42,726 nucleotides of DNA from an uncultured Fibrobacter sp. (GCF_900316465.1 NZ_ONDD01000021.1:1-42726); one strand, 5' to 3'. Numbered from the stretch's first letter, positions 7,154-15,165 are shown. Program-made: numbers and translations. The notes: generated by a model not told the origin, from the sequence alone.

Positions 7154-7684
7154 TTATCTGGTGTAGTAAGCTTCGTTAGCGGCTTGACTGTTATTTTCTT
7201 CAACCTGCTCAGTCGTATTTTCTACGGGCTGCTGTTCCTGGGGAACTTCCTGCTGAGCCACGGGTTCTTCTACAGTTGATTCCGAATTGGCATTGTTTGC
7301 ATCGAAAAAGGCCTTCCATTTCAGAAATTCTTCCGGAGAAATGGACTTGTAGTTAACAGCCAGTGCAGAATACTTGCAAGAGAAACTGGAGTTGGGACCA
7401 TTCTTGATTTCGGTTTCTTCCATGCGGATGTTGACGATGTCAGACACGTTCTTGTACTTTGCAGTAGCAGCCTTAGCTATGTCAGAAACAGAGCAACGGT
7501 CTTCGGTCTTGATAAAGACGGGACCGAGAGTTTGCATGTTTGAAGCACTGAAAGCGCGAATGCGTACATCTTGGGGGTGACTGTATTGGTCGATTTCCGT
7601 AACGCGAACAGAGGTCGACGATGCGCAACCTTCGAAAGCGACGGCAGAAAGAATTGCCAAGGAAAAGGCGGAGAACTTGTTCAT
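7154..7684 (-). CDS. Small lipoprotein, first gene of the envelope operon (176 aa)
   Basis: It begins with a signal peptide ending FEGC (C20), a weak lipobox because the -3 and -2 residues are Phe and Glu, so lipidation is likely but not certain. The core (about 35-120) is paralogous to the next gene product, sharing RCS, MEETEIKNG and SFSCKYSALAV. The C-terminal 45 residues are a Glu/Gln-rich low-complexity tail, in place of the Cys-rich tail of the paralog. The gene follows a good promoter at 7714-7742. The tandem pair probably arose by duplication. Confidence 0.78.
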   Translation of the reverse strand: MNKFSAFSLAILSAVAFEGCASSTSVRVTEIDQYSHPQDVRIRAFSASNMQTLGPVFIKTEDRCSVSDIAKAATAKYKNVSDIVNIRMEETEIKNGPNSSFSCKYSALAVNYKSISPEEFLKWKAFFDANNANSESTVEEPVAQQEVPQEQQPVENTTEQVEENNSQAANEAYYTR

Positions 7685-7712
7685 TGTTTAGATTCCTTTA
7701 CAAAAGTGATGC

Positions 7713-7742
7713 AAATGTAATACATTTCTAGTACTTTTTCAA
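7713..7742 (-). promoter_or_regulatory. Promoter of the six-gene envelope operon, with palindrome
   Basis: The minus strand has TTGAAA (7737-7742), a 17-base spacer and TACATT (7714-7719). A perfect palindrome AAATGTA-A-TACATTT (7713-7727) overlaps the -10 box and could be an operator. Transcription would start about 25 bases before the ATG at 7684. Confidence 0.6.
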
Positions 7743-7821
7743 GACGAGTGTAAGAAAATATTTTCAATAGGGAATGAGCGACCGCGGGGGTGCGTAAACC
7801 GTTTTTTCGGCTCAATTTGGC

Positions 7822-7856
7822 TTGACAGAGCCTTTAAATTAGTGTACATTTGTACA
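7822..7856 (+). promoter_or_regulatory. Promoter of rarA with TGTACA repeats
   Basis: The plus strand has a perfect -35 box TTGACA (7822-7827), a 17-base spacer and -10 box TACATT (7845-7850). Two copies of the self-complementary hexamer TGTACA (7843-7848 and 7851-7856) flank TT and cover the -10 region. A regulatory role is inference. Confidence 0.65.
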
Positions 7857-7879
7857 TAAATAAAAAGAGATTTTGACTT

Positions 7880-9166
7880 ATGGACCAGCCGCTCGCCGAA
7901 AGATTACGCCCCAGGAACCTGGATGAGTTCCTAGGCCAGAACAAGATTCTGGGCGAGCAGAGCTTGCTGCGCAAGAGTCTCGAAAACGACAGCGTGCCGA
8001 GCATGATCTTTTGGGGACCTCCGGGCTGCGGAAAGACGAGTCTCGCCCACGTGATTCGCCAGCATACCAAAAAGTCATTCGTCGCGTTATCGGCTGTGGC
8101 TAGCGGCGTCAAAGAAGTCAAGGAAGTCCTGGCTGACGCCCGCAAGATGAAGGCGATGTTCAAGGACACAATCCTGTTCATCGATGAAATCCACCGCTTT
8201 AACAAGGGCCAGCAGGATGCGCTGTTGGGTGCCGTCGAAGACGGCACGGTGACGCTTATAGGCGCCACCACCGAAAACCCGGGGTTTGAGGTCAACAGCG
8301 CTTTGCTTAGCCGCTGTCAGTTGATTCTTTTTGCGCCTTTAAGTAAAGACGACTTGCGCACGCTAATCTTTAGCGCCTTGCGCGATCACCCTCGCGGTTT
8401 GCAACTGAAGGATGTTGAAGTCGAAGATGCCGTCGTCGATAAACTCATCGCGCAATCCGATGGCGACGCACGATTCCTGCTGAATCAGATTGAATGGATC
8501 GGCAAGAATCTGGGCGATAAAAAAGTCATCGACGAAAAGCTTCTCGAAGAATTCCAGTACAAGAAGCCCCTGCGTTACGACAAGGGCGGCGAAGAACACT
8601 ACAACCTGATTTCGGCGTTGCACAAGTCCGTGCGCGGAAGCGATCCCGATGCCGCCCTCTACTGGCTGCACCGCATGCTGCAAGGTGGCGAAGATCCGCG
8701 ATTCATTCTGCGCAGACTCATGCGCATGAGCATGGAAGATATCGGCCTTGCCGACCCGAACGCGCTTCTGCTTGCTACGAGCGCCCGCGAAGCCTACGAC
8801 TTCATGGGAATTCCCGAAGGCCTGATTGCCCTCGACGAACTTGCGATTTACCTTTCGCTTGCTCCCAAGAGCAACAGCGTGGAACTCGCAGGAATGAAGG
8901 CGGATTCTATCGTGAAGCAGACAGGCACGCTCCCTGTGCCTCGCGCCTTCCGCAATTCGGTCACGAAAGTCGGCGAAAAATTGGGCTACGGAATCGACTA
9001 CCAGTACGATCACGACAGCCCCGGCGCTTACTCCGCTCAAGAACATCTGCCCAAGCAACTCGAAGGCACCGAGATTTACCAGCCCAAGCCCTACGGCAAG
9101 GAAAAGCAACTCGGCGAACGCCTTGCGCAATTAAAGCAGATTAAGAAAGAAAAGAAGAACGCTTAA
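7880..9166 (+). CDS. rarA: Replication-associated recombination protein A (RarA/MgsA AAA+ ATPase)
   Basis: The 428-residue protein carries the clamp-loader-type AAA+ core: Walker A GPPGCGKTS (46-54), Walker B ILFIDEIHRF (about 97-106), sensor 1 GATTENP and the C-terminal tetramerisation region of RarA (MSMEDIGLADPNAL, YLSLAPKSNS). RarA acts at stalled replication forks with SSB and RecA. Length and order match the family. The start follows a strong promoter. The gene is divergent from the envelope operon, which seems functionally unrelated. No terminator is evident after it. Confidence 0.96.
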   Translation: MDQPLAERLRPRNLDEFLGQNKILGEQSLLRKSLENDSVPSMIFWGPPGCGKTSLAHVIRQHTKKSFVALSAVASGVKEVKEVLADARKMKAMFKDTILFIDEIHRFNKGQQDALLGAVEDGTVTLIGATTENPGFEVNSALLSRCQLILFAPLSKDDLRTLIFSALRDHPRGLQLKDVEVEDAVVDKLIAQSDGDARFLLNQIEWIGKNLGDKKVIDEKLLEEFQYKKPLRYDKGGEEHYNLISALHKSVRGSDPDAALYWLHRMLQGGEDPRFILRRLMRMSMEDIGLADPNALLLATSAREAYDFMGIPEGLIALDELAIYLSLAPKSNSVELAGMKADSIVKQTGTLPVPRAFRNSVTKVGEKLGYGIDYQYDHDSPGAYSAQEHLPKQLEGTEIYQPKPYGKEKQLGERLAQLKQIKKEKKNA

Positions 9167-9228
9167 GCGAGATAACAATCCGCAATCAGGTTTACATCTG
9201 CCATCAAAATAAATTTATTTGAAATACA

Positions 9229-9257
9229 TTGACAAATTAATACGAAAATTCTAATAT
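9229..9257 (+). promoter_or_regulatory. Promoter of the broken peptidase-like gene
   Basis: A perfect -35 box TTGACA (9229-9234), a 17-base spacer and TAATAT (9252-9257) would start transcription about 25 bases before an ATG at 9289. This supports 9289, rather than the GTG at 9356, as the original start of the following gene. Confidence 0.65.
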
Positions 9258-9288
9258 CCGGATGTACTCTTTTTTTCTGCGGTAAATA

Positions 9289-9355
9289 ATGCATCCCTCC
9301 ATTATCAAGTTTTTTTATTCTATTTTCATTCGTTTGCAACGCTTTCGCAATAATA
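9289..9355 (+). pseudogene. Out-of-frame signal-peptide start of the peptidase-like gene
   Basis: The ATG at 9289 opens a frame that enters a run of seven T (9310-9316). Read as written it ends after 27 codons. With one T fewer it reads MHPSIIKFFILFSFVCNAFA and runs straight into the 9356-10939 frame. That is a textbook signal peptide with an AFA cleavage site. The gene is therefore shifted by one base in the T tract: a mutation, a phase-variable tract, or less likely a sequence error. Confidence 0.7.
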
Positions 9356-10939
9356 GTGGAAACAATGGATGAACAAATTGAATCTAAAACGGCAACAATT
9401 CTTCGTCTTCGAATAAATAACGAATTTGATACATATTTTTACAATATTAAAGTCAAATATTTCATCCAGAAAACTGATTCCATTGTCATAGATAAATACG
9501 ATTTGCCAGGAGCGCAAATCAGTTTAGATTCGCTAAACGAGAATGTTTGGACCATAACAATCGCCATAGACTCCATACCACCAGGAATTTATCCCTATGA
9601 AGCTGGCTTTTGCTTAGGCATTCATAAAAAAAATAATTGGATGCCAAGAGACAAGAATAAAGACCCAAGCTATATAGCTTCAACAAACTTTGTTATCAAC
9701 GATAAAGTCGAGCTGAATATAGGCGGAAATCATTTACCAAATGCAAAACCACTCGCGCTTGTTTCAGGGACCAAAATGCTTATCAACGATGGAGATTCCA
9801 TTCCGTTCGCATGGAATAAAGTTCCAAATGCGGAAAGATACAGATTAACCATTTATTCATCAGATTCAACGCAAATATATCAAAAAGAGACATACGGATA
9901 TAGAGATGCCGTCGTCCTTAATGCAGAGGATTATTTATGGAAAGTCGAAGCAAAAAATTCAACGACAGAATATGGGGGAACAGGTTCGCTGATTAATTCT
10001 CTGCATATTGGAAATTTCTCTGCAGGAAGTGTCTTAGAACAGAAAATTCACGGCATCGCCTCCACAACAGGACACAAAGATACTCCGATGCTTGTTGTTG
10101 GTTGGGGAGAATTCGTAGATCTCCGGGAATGGGACCATCCCCACATGGAAAGATCATTTTTGGACGAAAATGAAACCAGTTCCTGTTGGGCAATAGCCAT
10201 AAAGAATCTAAATCAACATTTTGGTGGTAATTTATCTTTGGACGAAATTAGGTGGCACGTACAGAAAGAGACAAGAGGAGTAACCAATACATTTGGCTTT
10301 GGATCATCTGCAAGAGCAAAAGGGACTGGAGATGTCATAACTGGATTAAAATATGCCTTTGATTCTACATTGGCCTATGAAGTTTATACAGCCAAACATC
10401 CTTTAAATTATGATGATGTAAAAAGATATCTGAATAACGAACAAGAGATTATTATAGGCATTTCTGCCGTTGAAACGAATGGTCACGATATGTTGATTGA
10501 TGCATATTATACAACAACTGAAGGAAATTTTGTACGGTGCATCAATTTTGACAACCTCGGAAAATCTGTAATCATTTCAATGGACTGTTTATCCAAAATG
10601 GTTGATTGGCATATCGTAATGGATGCACCCCAAACAGTCAAAAACATGGACTCCTTGCTTGGGGTAGAAAAATTTGACAAATACAGTTCATGGATAGAAT
10701 GGACTGATTCAGATAATGATGGAATTACAGATTTTGACGAAATATATCGTTTTGGGACTAATCCAAATCTAGCAGATTCTGATACCGACGGAGTGAATGA
10801 CAAAGATGAAATATACTCTTATACAATAATGGAAAAAAGTTTATACAATTTAATCGGGGCGCATATAGGAGATTTATCACAAATACGTTTTATCGATGGC
10901 ATTGATGACGAATACATGGCGGATGTAGACGACGATTGA
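9356..10939 (+). CDS. Secreted papain-like cysteine-peptidase-like protein with TSP3 repeats (main frame of a frameshifted gene)
   Basis: Residues 1-120 form a beta-rich region and about 128-200 a fibronectin-III-like region (FAWNKVPNAERYRL). Residues about 240-420 look like a papain-fold C10/C39-type peptidase: SSCW puts the nucleophile at C277, NGHDMLIDAY puts histidine at H377, and NFDN follows. Residues 450-490 hold thrombospondin-type-3 calcium repeats (DSDNDGITDFDE, DSDTDGVNDKDE). As written it starts at GTG without a Shine-Dalgarno or signal peptide. The true start is probably the ATG at 9289, one base out of frame. A second shift follows near 10930. Base composition is AT-rich, with AGA, ATA and TTA codons common, unlike rarA. 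Probably a degraded or phase-variable gene. Confidence 0.7.
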   Translation: METMDEQIESKTATILRLRINNEFDTYFYNIKVKYFIQKTDSIVIDKYDLPGAQISLDSLNENVWTITIAIDSIPPGIYPYEAGFCLGIHKKNNWMPRDKNKDPSYIASTNFVINDKVELNIGGNHLPNAKPLALVSGTKMLINDGDSIPFAWNKVPNAERYRLTIYSSDSTQIYQKETYGYRDAVVLNAEDYLWKVEAKNSTTEYGGTGSLINSLHIGNFSAGSVLEQKIHGIASTTGHKDTPMLVVGWGEFVDLREWDHPHMERSFLDENETSSCWAIAIKNLNQHFGGNLSLDEIRWHVQKETRGVTNTFGFGSSARAKGTGDVITGLKYAFDSTLAYEVYTAKHPLNYDDVKRYLNNEQEIIIGISAVETNGHDMLIDAYYTTTEGNFVRCINFDNLGKSVIISMDCLSKMVDWHIVMDAPQTVKNMDSLLGVEKFDKYSSWIEWTDSDNDGITDFDEIYRFGTNPNLADSDTDGVNDKDEIYSYTIMEKSLYNLIGAHIGDLSQIRFIDGIDDEYMADVDDD

Positions 10940-11138
10940 CAAGCATTTTGATGCTAACGATTGGCCCTGGAAACCCAACATCATATTGCCCTCTTTTGAT
11001 GAAGGAGACTCTACTCTAATTGTTCATCATAATGACACTTGCTTTTTAAACAACAATGATCATTTTGACAAACTAAAAGTGGAATCGGGCGGAGTTATCT
11101 ATTTACCAACAGGGAATCTTTATATTGGAATCATCTAA
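10929..11138 (+). pseudogene. 3' remnant of the peptidase-like gene in a shifted frame
   Basis: After the TGA at 10937-10939 the frame one base on stays open to the TAA at 11136-11138. It encodes a protein-like segment that includes DKHFDANDWPWKPNIILPSF and ends NLYIGII. Removing one T from GATTGAC at 10934-10940 would join it to the upstream frame as ...DVDDDDKHFDAND. Hence a second frameshift in the same gene. The segment resembles a beta-rich C-terminal domain, itself perhaps cut short. Confidence 0.65.
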
Positions 11139-11157
11139 ACACAAAAGGATCCTAAAT

Positions 11158-11910
11158 ATGAAAAAAAATTTATTTTTTCCATTACTTTTGGTATCGGCTG
11201 TTTTTGCTGACACCTACTGCCGTTTGCACGTTCCTATCGAAATCCATTTTCTCAACTCTACTATTTGGCATAGCAAATATTCATTTTCAGGCTATTATTA
11301 CACAGATGACAATGACACCCTCGCAGATGGTTATAAATGTCTTAAGAAAGAATCTGAAAAGGCTTTTCTAGATTCGAACGTGTTCTTTTATAGAGGTCAT
11401 ATCCTTGGAGAACACAAAAAACCTGGAGAGCAGATTCTTTATGTTTTTCAGGTTAACACTTCAACTTATAATATAGGCGATGTAATCAAAGACGAATTTA
11501 TGCATTGGCAAGAATGCGGAATGTTAAGTTTGACCCATGAAGAAGCAGATAGTCTATCGACCTTTTTAGCAGATTCGCTAAACAACTTCTATAATGAATT
11601 GAATAGTTTAGAAACTGATATGTTTGCTTATTATCCCTATTCATATGACAACCCTGACCAAATTATAGAATGGACCAAAAAGGCTTGCCAATCGGCAGTT
11701 CCAATTCAACCTAGAAAACATCCAGACTCTAGAATCACCTTCGAAAACCACTTGGCACATATCCCGCCCACCCTACATGGCGAAAAGTATTTCGTATTCG
11801 ATTTGAACGGGAAAACCATCCAACAAGGCATTGCTGAAGAAACAGTCCGCATTCAGCAGACACCAGTCATTTTAAAGATCGGAAGTCAAAATCCCATTTT
11901 GCCAAAATAA
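11158..11910 (+). CDS. Small secreted protein with a possible C-terminal sorting-like segment (250 aa)
   Basis: The ATG at 11158 is preferred because it is preceded by AGGA and gives a signal peptide (MKKNLFFPLLLVSAVFADTY). An upstream in-frame ATG (11125) would bury it. The mature protein has an acidic, aromatic-rich body with four cysteines and no membrane span. The last 40 residues (KYFVFDLNGKTIQQG, then QQTPVILKIG) resemble the beta-rich C-terminal domains on secreted Fibrobacter and Bacteroidetes proteins (F-D-x-x-G-K/R motif), so type IX secretion is possible. Family unknown. It shares the AT-rich composition of the gene before it. Its stop is four bases from that of the convergent gene. 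Confidence 0.72.
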   Translation: MKKNLFFPLLLVSAVFADTYCRLHVPIEIHFLNSTIWHSKYSFSGYYYTDDNDTLADGYKCLKKESEKAFLDSNVFFYRGHILGEHKKPGEQILYVFQVNTSTYNIGDVIKDEFMHWQECGMLSLTHEEADSLSTFLADSLNNFYNELNSLETDMFAYYPYSYDNPDQIIEWTKKACQSAVPIQPRKHPDSRITFENHLAHIPPTLHGEKYFVFDLNGKTIQQGIAEETVRIQQTPVILKIGSQNPILPK

Positions 11911-11914
11911 AGCC

Positions 11915-12415
11915 TTACATACGGACGATTTTCAGGCCAAGCCAAATACCGTAACCGCCTTCGTCTGTCAAATCGCCGTCAAGGCTTGCACCACCATAAA
12001 AGTTCATGCCCATGGCAAGGCCCACATGCATACGCTCCGACACCGGCCAAAGGTATCCAAGTTCAAGCATCAGGTCTTCGCCAAAGCTTCCGATTCCGCC
12101 GCCACCGCCTAAAACAAAATTCACGGTACCGGCAATATAAAATTCCTGAAAGGCTCCACCCACATAGAAGAACGGGTAAAGCACAATGCCCGGGCCAATA
12201 CCCAAAAGTATGGATTTCGGGACATCATCGGAATCAACATTTTTCGTTCTTCCGGTCAAATCGCCTTTAGTGATTTCTAGTTCAAGATTCGCATAGGGAG
12301 CAACCATGCTCTTAAATATGCCACCGAATTTAGCCGACAAAAGCACTCCGTATCCAGTATAACCGATAAGCTTTTCTTCGTCTACGGTTTTCTTTGCCTC
12401 ATGCAAGCTGTACAT
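11915..12415 (-). CDS. Beta-barrel-like protein lacking a signal peptide (166 aa)
   Basis: The sequence is rich in short alternating strands and glycines (VLGGGGGIGSFG, YGGASLDG), like the C-terminal part of an outer-membrane barrel. It ends IVRM rather than in an aromatic. From the only usable ATG (12415) it begins MYSLHEAKKTVDEEKLIGYT, with no signal peptide, and the frame upstream closes at a TGA without offering one. The start lies inside the preceding lipoprotein gene, overlapping its end by 17 bases. Either it is a truncated barrel gene or part of a formerly longer one. Function unknown. Confidence 0.55.
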   Translation of the reverse strand: MYSLHEAKKTVDEEKLIGYTGYGVLLSAKFGGIFKSMVAPYANLELEITKGDLTGRTKNVDSDDVPKSILLGIGPGIVLYPFFYVGGAFQEFYIAGTVNFVLGGGGGIGSFGEDLMLELGYLWPVSERMHVGLAMGMNFYGGASLDGDLTDEGGYGIWLGLKIVRM

Positions 12416-13346
12416 TTTCTGGCATAGCCTGCTGCAAAGAATCGTTGACCAACTGCACCGAATACAGGTGCGAGACAGTCAATGTTTCAGGAGCCGGGTT
12501 CAAACTGGTCCTGTGGCAGTTGATATATTTGTACGAACGTCCTGTACGCTCCGCAATTGTTTTCGTAAAGGTATTATGCAGGCAAACACTGGAATCCTTG
12601 ACATAGCCAAATGTTCCCGATGCATCTACAATGTAGCCGCCCATCGCCAACTGTGCATCTGGCAAAGCGCAATAATACGATGTATCAATATAAGCACTGT
12701 CACGCGCGTATTCATAGCAACCGCCGTGAACATAGGTTTGGCCGCTTTCATCACTGCAGTCAATCCTGTCATACGGGCCGCTTTCTTCACCAACGATTCC
12801 ACGATCATAATACGTAAATACAGTATTGGGCGGGAACACGAAATCAAAGGTATCCCCATGAACTTTATACATACCGACAAATGCAGAAAGATCGAGATCT
12901 ATCGACTTTTCCTTCTTTTCGCGGTCAACAAGCGTAAAGCGCAAGTGGCCATCGTCATCGACCGGAATGCTCACATAAGACGTTAGAATATAGCCATCAT
13001 TATTAGCATACATATAGGTGAGGTTGTCGTAGGTATTCTTGTTCTTTTGCGGCAAGTGACGCAACGAGTCGCTATCGCCATACTTTAAGCTATCGACACA
13101 GAACGTGCTGAGTTGAGTAGAATCTTCACCGTCCAAATAGTCGCAGTTTACCGTGTAAAGGCGAGCCACATGAGATTCGCTCGAATCGTTCAACTGCAAT
13201 TCAAGCATAAACGAAGTCGGGCGCTGACGCACCTCGGTAGAAGCCTTACATTGATACGTTTCGCAATAGCTATGGTACATGTAGGAATCGTCACCATTGC
13301 ACGCGGCGAGGATTACCATAAAAAGAGCGCATACAAGAAGTTTCAT
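12399..13346 (-). CDS. Hypothetical lipoprotein (315 aa)
   Basis: The start is taken at the second of two adjacent ATGs (13346) because GGAGG lies 5 bases before it and only 2 before the first. The signal peptide MKLLVCALFMVILAACNGDD has the lipobox LAAC (C16). The mature protein is acidic and rich in tyrosine and cysteine (YCETYQC, GGCYEYARD, SYYCALPD), suggesting disulfides. I recognise no known domain. Tail sequences overlap the next gene by 17 bases, so translation may be coupled. Probably a surface lipoprotein peculiar to this lineage. Confidence 0.75.
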   Translation of the reverse strand: MKLLVCALFMVILAACNGDDSYMYHSYCETYQCKASTEVRQRPTSFMLELQLNDSSESHVARLYTVNCDYLDGEDSTQLSTFCVDSLKYGDSDSLRHLPQKNKNTYDNLTYMYANNDGYILTSYVSIPVDDDGHLRFTLVDREKKEKSIDLDLSAFVGMYKVHGDTFDFVFPPNTVFTYYDRGIVGEESGPYDRIDCSDESGQTYVHGGCYEYARDSAYIDTSYYCALPDAQLAMGGYIVDASGTFGYVKDSSVCLHNTFTKTIAERTGRSYKYINCHRTSLNPAPETLTVSHLYSVQLVNDSLQQAMPENVQLA

Positions 13347-13484
13347 CATAACCTCCAAAATAGAAGCCGAACAATCATTCGGCACGCATCTCTAGCGTTA
13401 AAATAAATAACGCCTACTTTCCAAAAACAAAGTAAGTAAATTTTTATAAAAAACGAATAAAATACTCGCTGAGCGAAGCATGGG

Positions 13485-14540
13485 TTAGAACTGCTTCAGC
13501 AGCCTAATCCTTTCAGGCGTGTCGGGATGCGTGCAGAACATAATGTTCGCTTTGGCAATCCAGCCCTTGAGTTTCATGTCATTATCGAATTCTTCGTCGG
13601 GGTGAATAATGTAGAGCTGCGCCACGTCATTACGGCGCACGGTATCGAGACCAGGGTAATCCGAAATTTTCTGCAAGGCAGAGGCAAGTGCCCAAGGGTC
13701 GCCGCAGAGTTCGGCGCCACCTGCATCGGCCACGTATTCGCGAGTGCGAGAAATTGCAAGGCGCGTAAACCAACTGAAGATATAACCGATCGTACTCCAG
13801 ATAACGACCAAGATTAAAGCGAAGATGATAATGACTCCACCACTGCCACCACCACCACGCCTACTGCGAGAACGGTTGCGGGGACCGCGAAGCATTGCGG
13901 AAAGCAGCTTGATAGAAATCGTTTGAAGGGTCGCAAAAATGCCCACGAACACAATGCACACGACCATGAGTCGCGTATCGCGGTTTTTGATGTGCGTGAG
14001 TTCGTGGCCCACGACAGCAGAGAGTTCTGCATCGTTCAATTTCTCGATGAGACCAGTCGTGAGCGTGATGGTAAACGAAGGGACATCAATACCGCTTGCA
14101 AAAGCGTTCAGGCCATTGTCTTCGACAATGTTAATTTGCGGCATTTCGATGCCGCCCGCAATGCAGAGGTTTTCGACAATGTTATAGACACGCAAGTTGT
14201 CCTTGCGTTCAAGGGGCTTGGCATGCGTCGTGTGGCGAATAATAGCGGTGTTTGCACAATAGGCGATAATGAACCACACGCCTACAATCTGGAGCGTATA
14301 CGGAAGCACGGTCCAAAAAGCGTCCCACACTTCGGGCCAATGCATCATGCCGTACCTCATGTGCGTCGTATGGTCCGCAGGGCAACCACCCTGCATCAGG
14401 GGGCAGAGTGCCCCGAAAAAATCCATGACGACAATCGTCGCAAAAACCATTCCCAAAATAATAAGGGGAAACATGCACAACAGCAAAATACTGTTGCGGT
14501 TGTTCCGCCAAATTTGGGTTTGAAGGCCGACGTATTTCAT
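13485..14540 (-). CDS. htpX: HtpX-like M48 zinc metalloprotease (351 aa)
   Basis: The membrane-embedded M48 peptidase shows the zinc motif HELTH (residues 179-183), the third ligand in EYVAD (E268) and four hydrophobic segments (about 18-40, 80-98, 192-212, 235-258). HtpX degrades damaged inner-membrane proteins. Between segments 3 and 4 is a basic, Gly-rich insert (about 219-235: RNRSRSRRGGGGSGG), longer than usual. It lies 24 bases after lemA; the LemA-HtpX pair is common. A weak short hairpin with T-rich sequence follows its stop. Assignment to M48 is firm; HtpX rather than another M48B member is likely. Confidence 0.9.
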   Translation of the reverse strand: MKYVGLQTQIWRNNRNSILLLCMFPLIILGMVFATIVVMDFFGALCPLMQGGCPADHTTHMRYGMMHWPEVWDAFWTVLPYTLQIVGVWFIIAYCANTAIIRHTTHAKPLERKDNLRVYNIVENLCIAGGIEMPQINIVEDNGLNAFASGIDVPSFTITLTTGLIEKLNDAELSAVVGHELTHIKNRDTRLMVVCIVFVGIFATLQTISIKLLSAMLRGPRNRSRSRRGGGGSGGVIIIFALILVVIWSTIGYIFSWFTRLAISRTREYVADAGGAELCGDPWALASALQKISDYPGLDTVRRNDVAQLYIIHPDEEFDNDMKLKGWIAKANIMFCTHPDTPERIRLLKQF

Positions 14541-14564
14541 TGAAGGCGTTTGCGCCCCATCGCC

Positions 14565-15125
14565 TTAGAACTTTATTTCGGGAGCCTTGTTGAGCGTATC
14601 GCGGCCTTCGGTAGCTTCGTACATGGGCGCACGCTTGAAGCCGAACATGCCAGCCACAATGTTGCTCGGGAATACTTCGCAAGCGTTGTTGAGTTCGCGA
14701 GTCGTCGAATTGAAGAAGCGACGTGCAGCAGAGAGCTTGTTTTCGATATCGGCAAGTTCGTTCTGCAACTGCAAGAAGTTCTGATTGGCCTTGAGTTCAG
14801 GGTAAGCTTCCAGCGAAATGCGGAGCCCTGCGAGTGCGCCAGAAAGGGCCTTGTCGGCCTGGACCTTTTCGTCGACAGTCGTTGCGTTCATGGCGGCGGC
14901 ACGGGCCGAGGTCACCTTGTCAAGCGTTTCTTTTTCGTGAGTGGCGTAGCCCTTGACGGTGCTCACCAATTGCGGCACCAGATCAAAACGCTGCTTGAGT
15001 TGCACATCGATGTTTGCAAATGCGTTTTCGCGGTTATTGCGGAGTTTCACCAGTCCGTTATACATTCCGATGAACCAGGCGATCAGAACCACCACGACAA
15101 TGCCAGCAATAATCCCAATAGTCAT
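14565..15125 (-). CDS. lemA: LemA family protein (186 aa)
   Basis: The protein has an N-terminal membrane helix (residues 3-22) and then the LemA signature: YNGLVKLRNNRENAFANIDV, LKQRFDLVPQLV, LKANQNFLQLQNELADIENK and the FNSTTRELNNACEVFPSNIV segment. LemA proteins are helical membrane proteins of unclear function, often next to M48 proteases or TPM-domain proteins. AAGGAG precedes the ATG at good spacing. It is first in a two-gene operon with htpX, separated from yggS by a terminator. Confidence 0.95.
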   Translation of the reverse strand: MTIGIIAGIVVVVLIAWFIGMYNGLVKLRNNRENAFANIDVQLKQRFDLVPQLVSTVKGYATHEKETLDKVTSARAAAMNATTVDEKVQADKALSGALAGLRISLEAYPELKANQNFLQLQNELADIENKLSAARRFFNSTTRELNNACEVFPSNIVAGMFGFKRAPMYEATEGRDTLNKAPEIKF

Positions 15126-15165
15126 ATTTTACTCCTTTCTGTTTTTTCAGTAAGAAATCTATATA

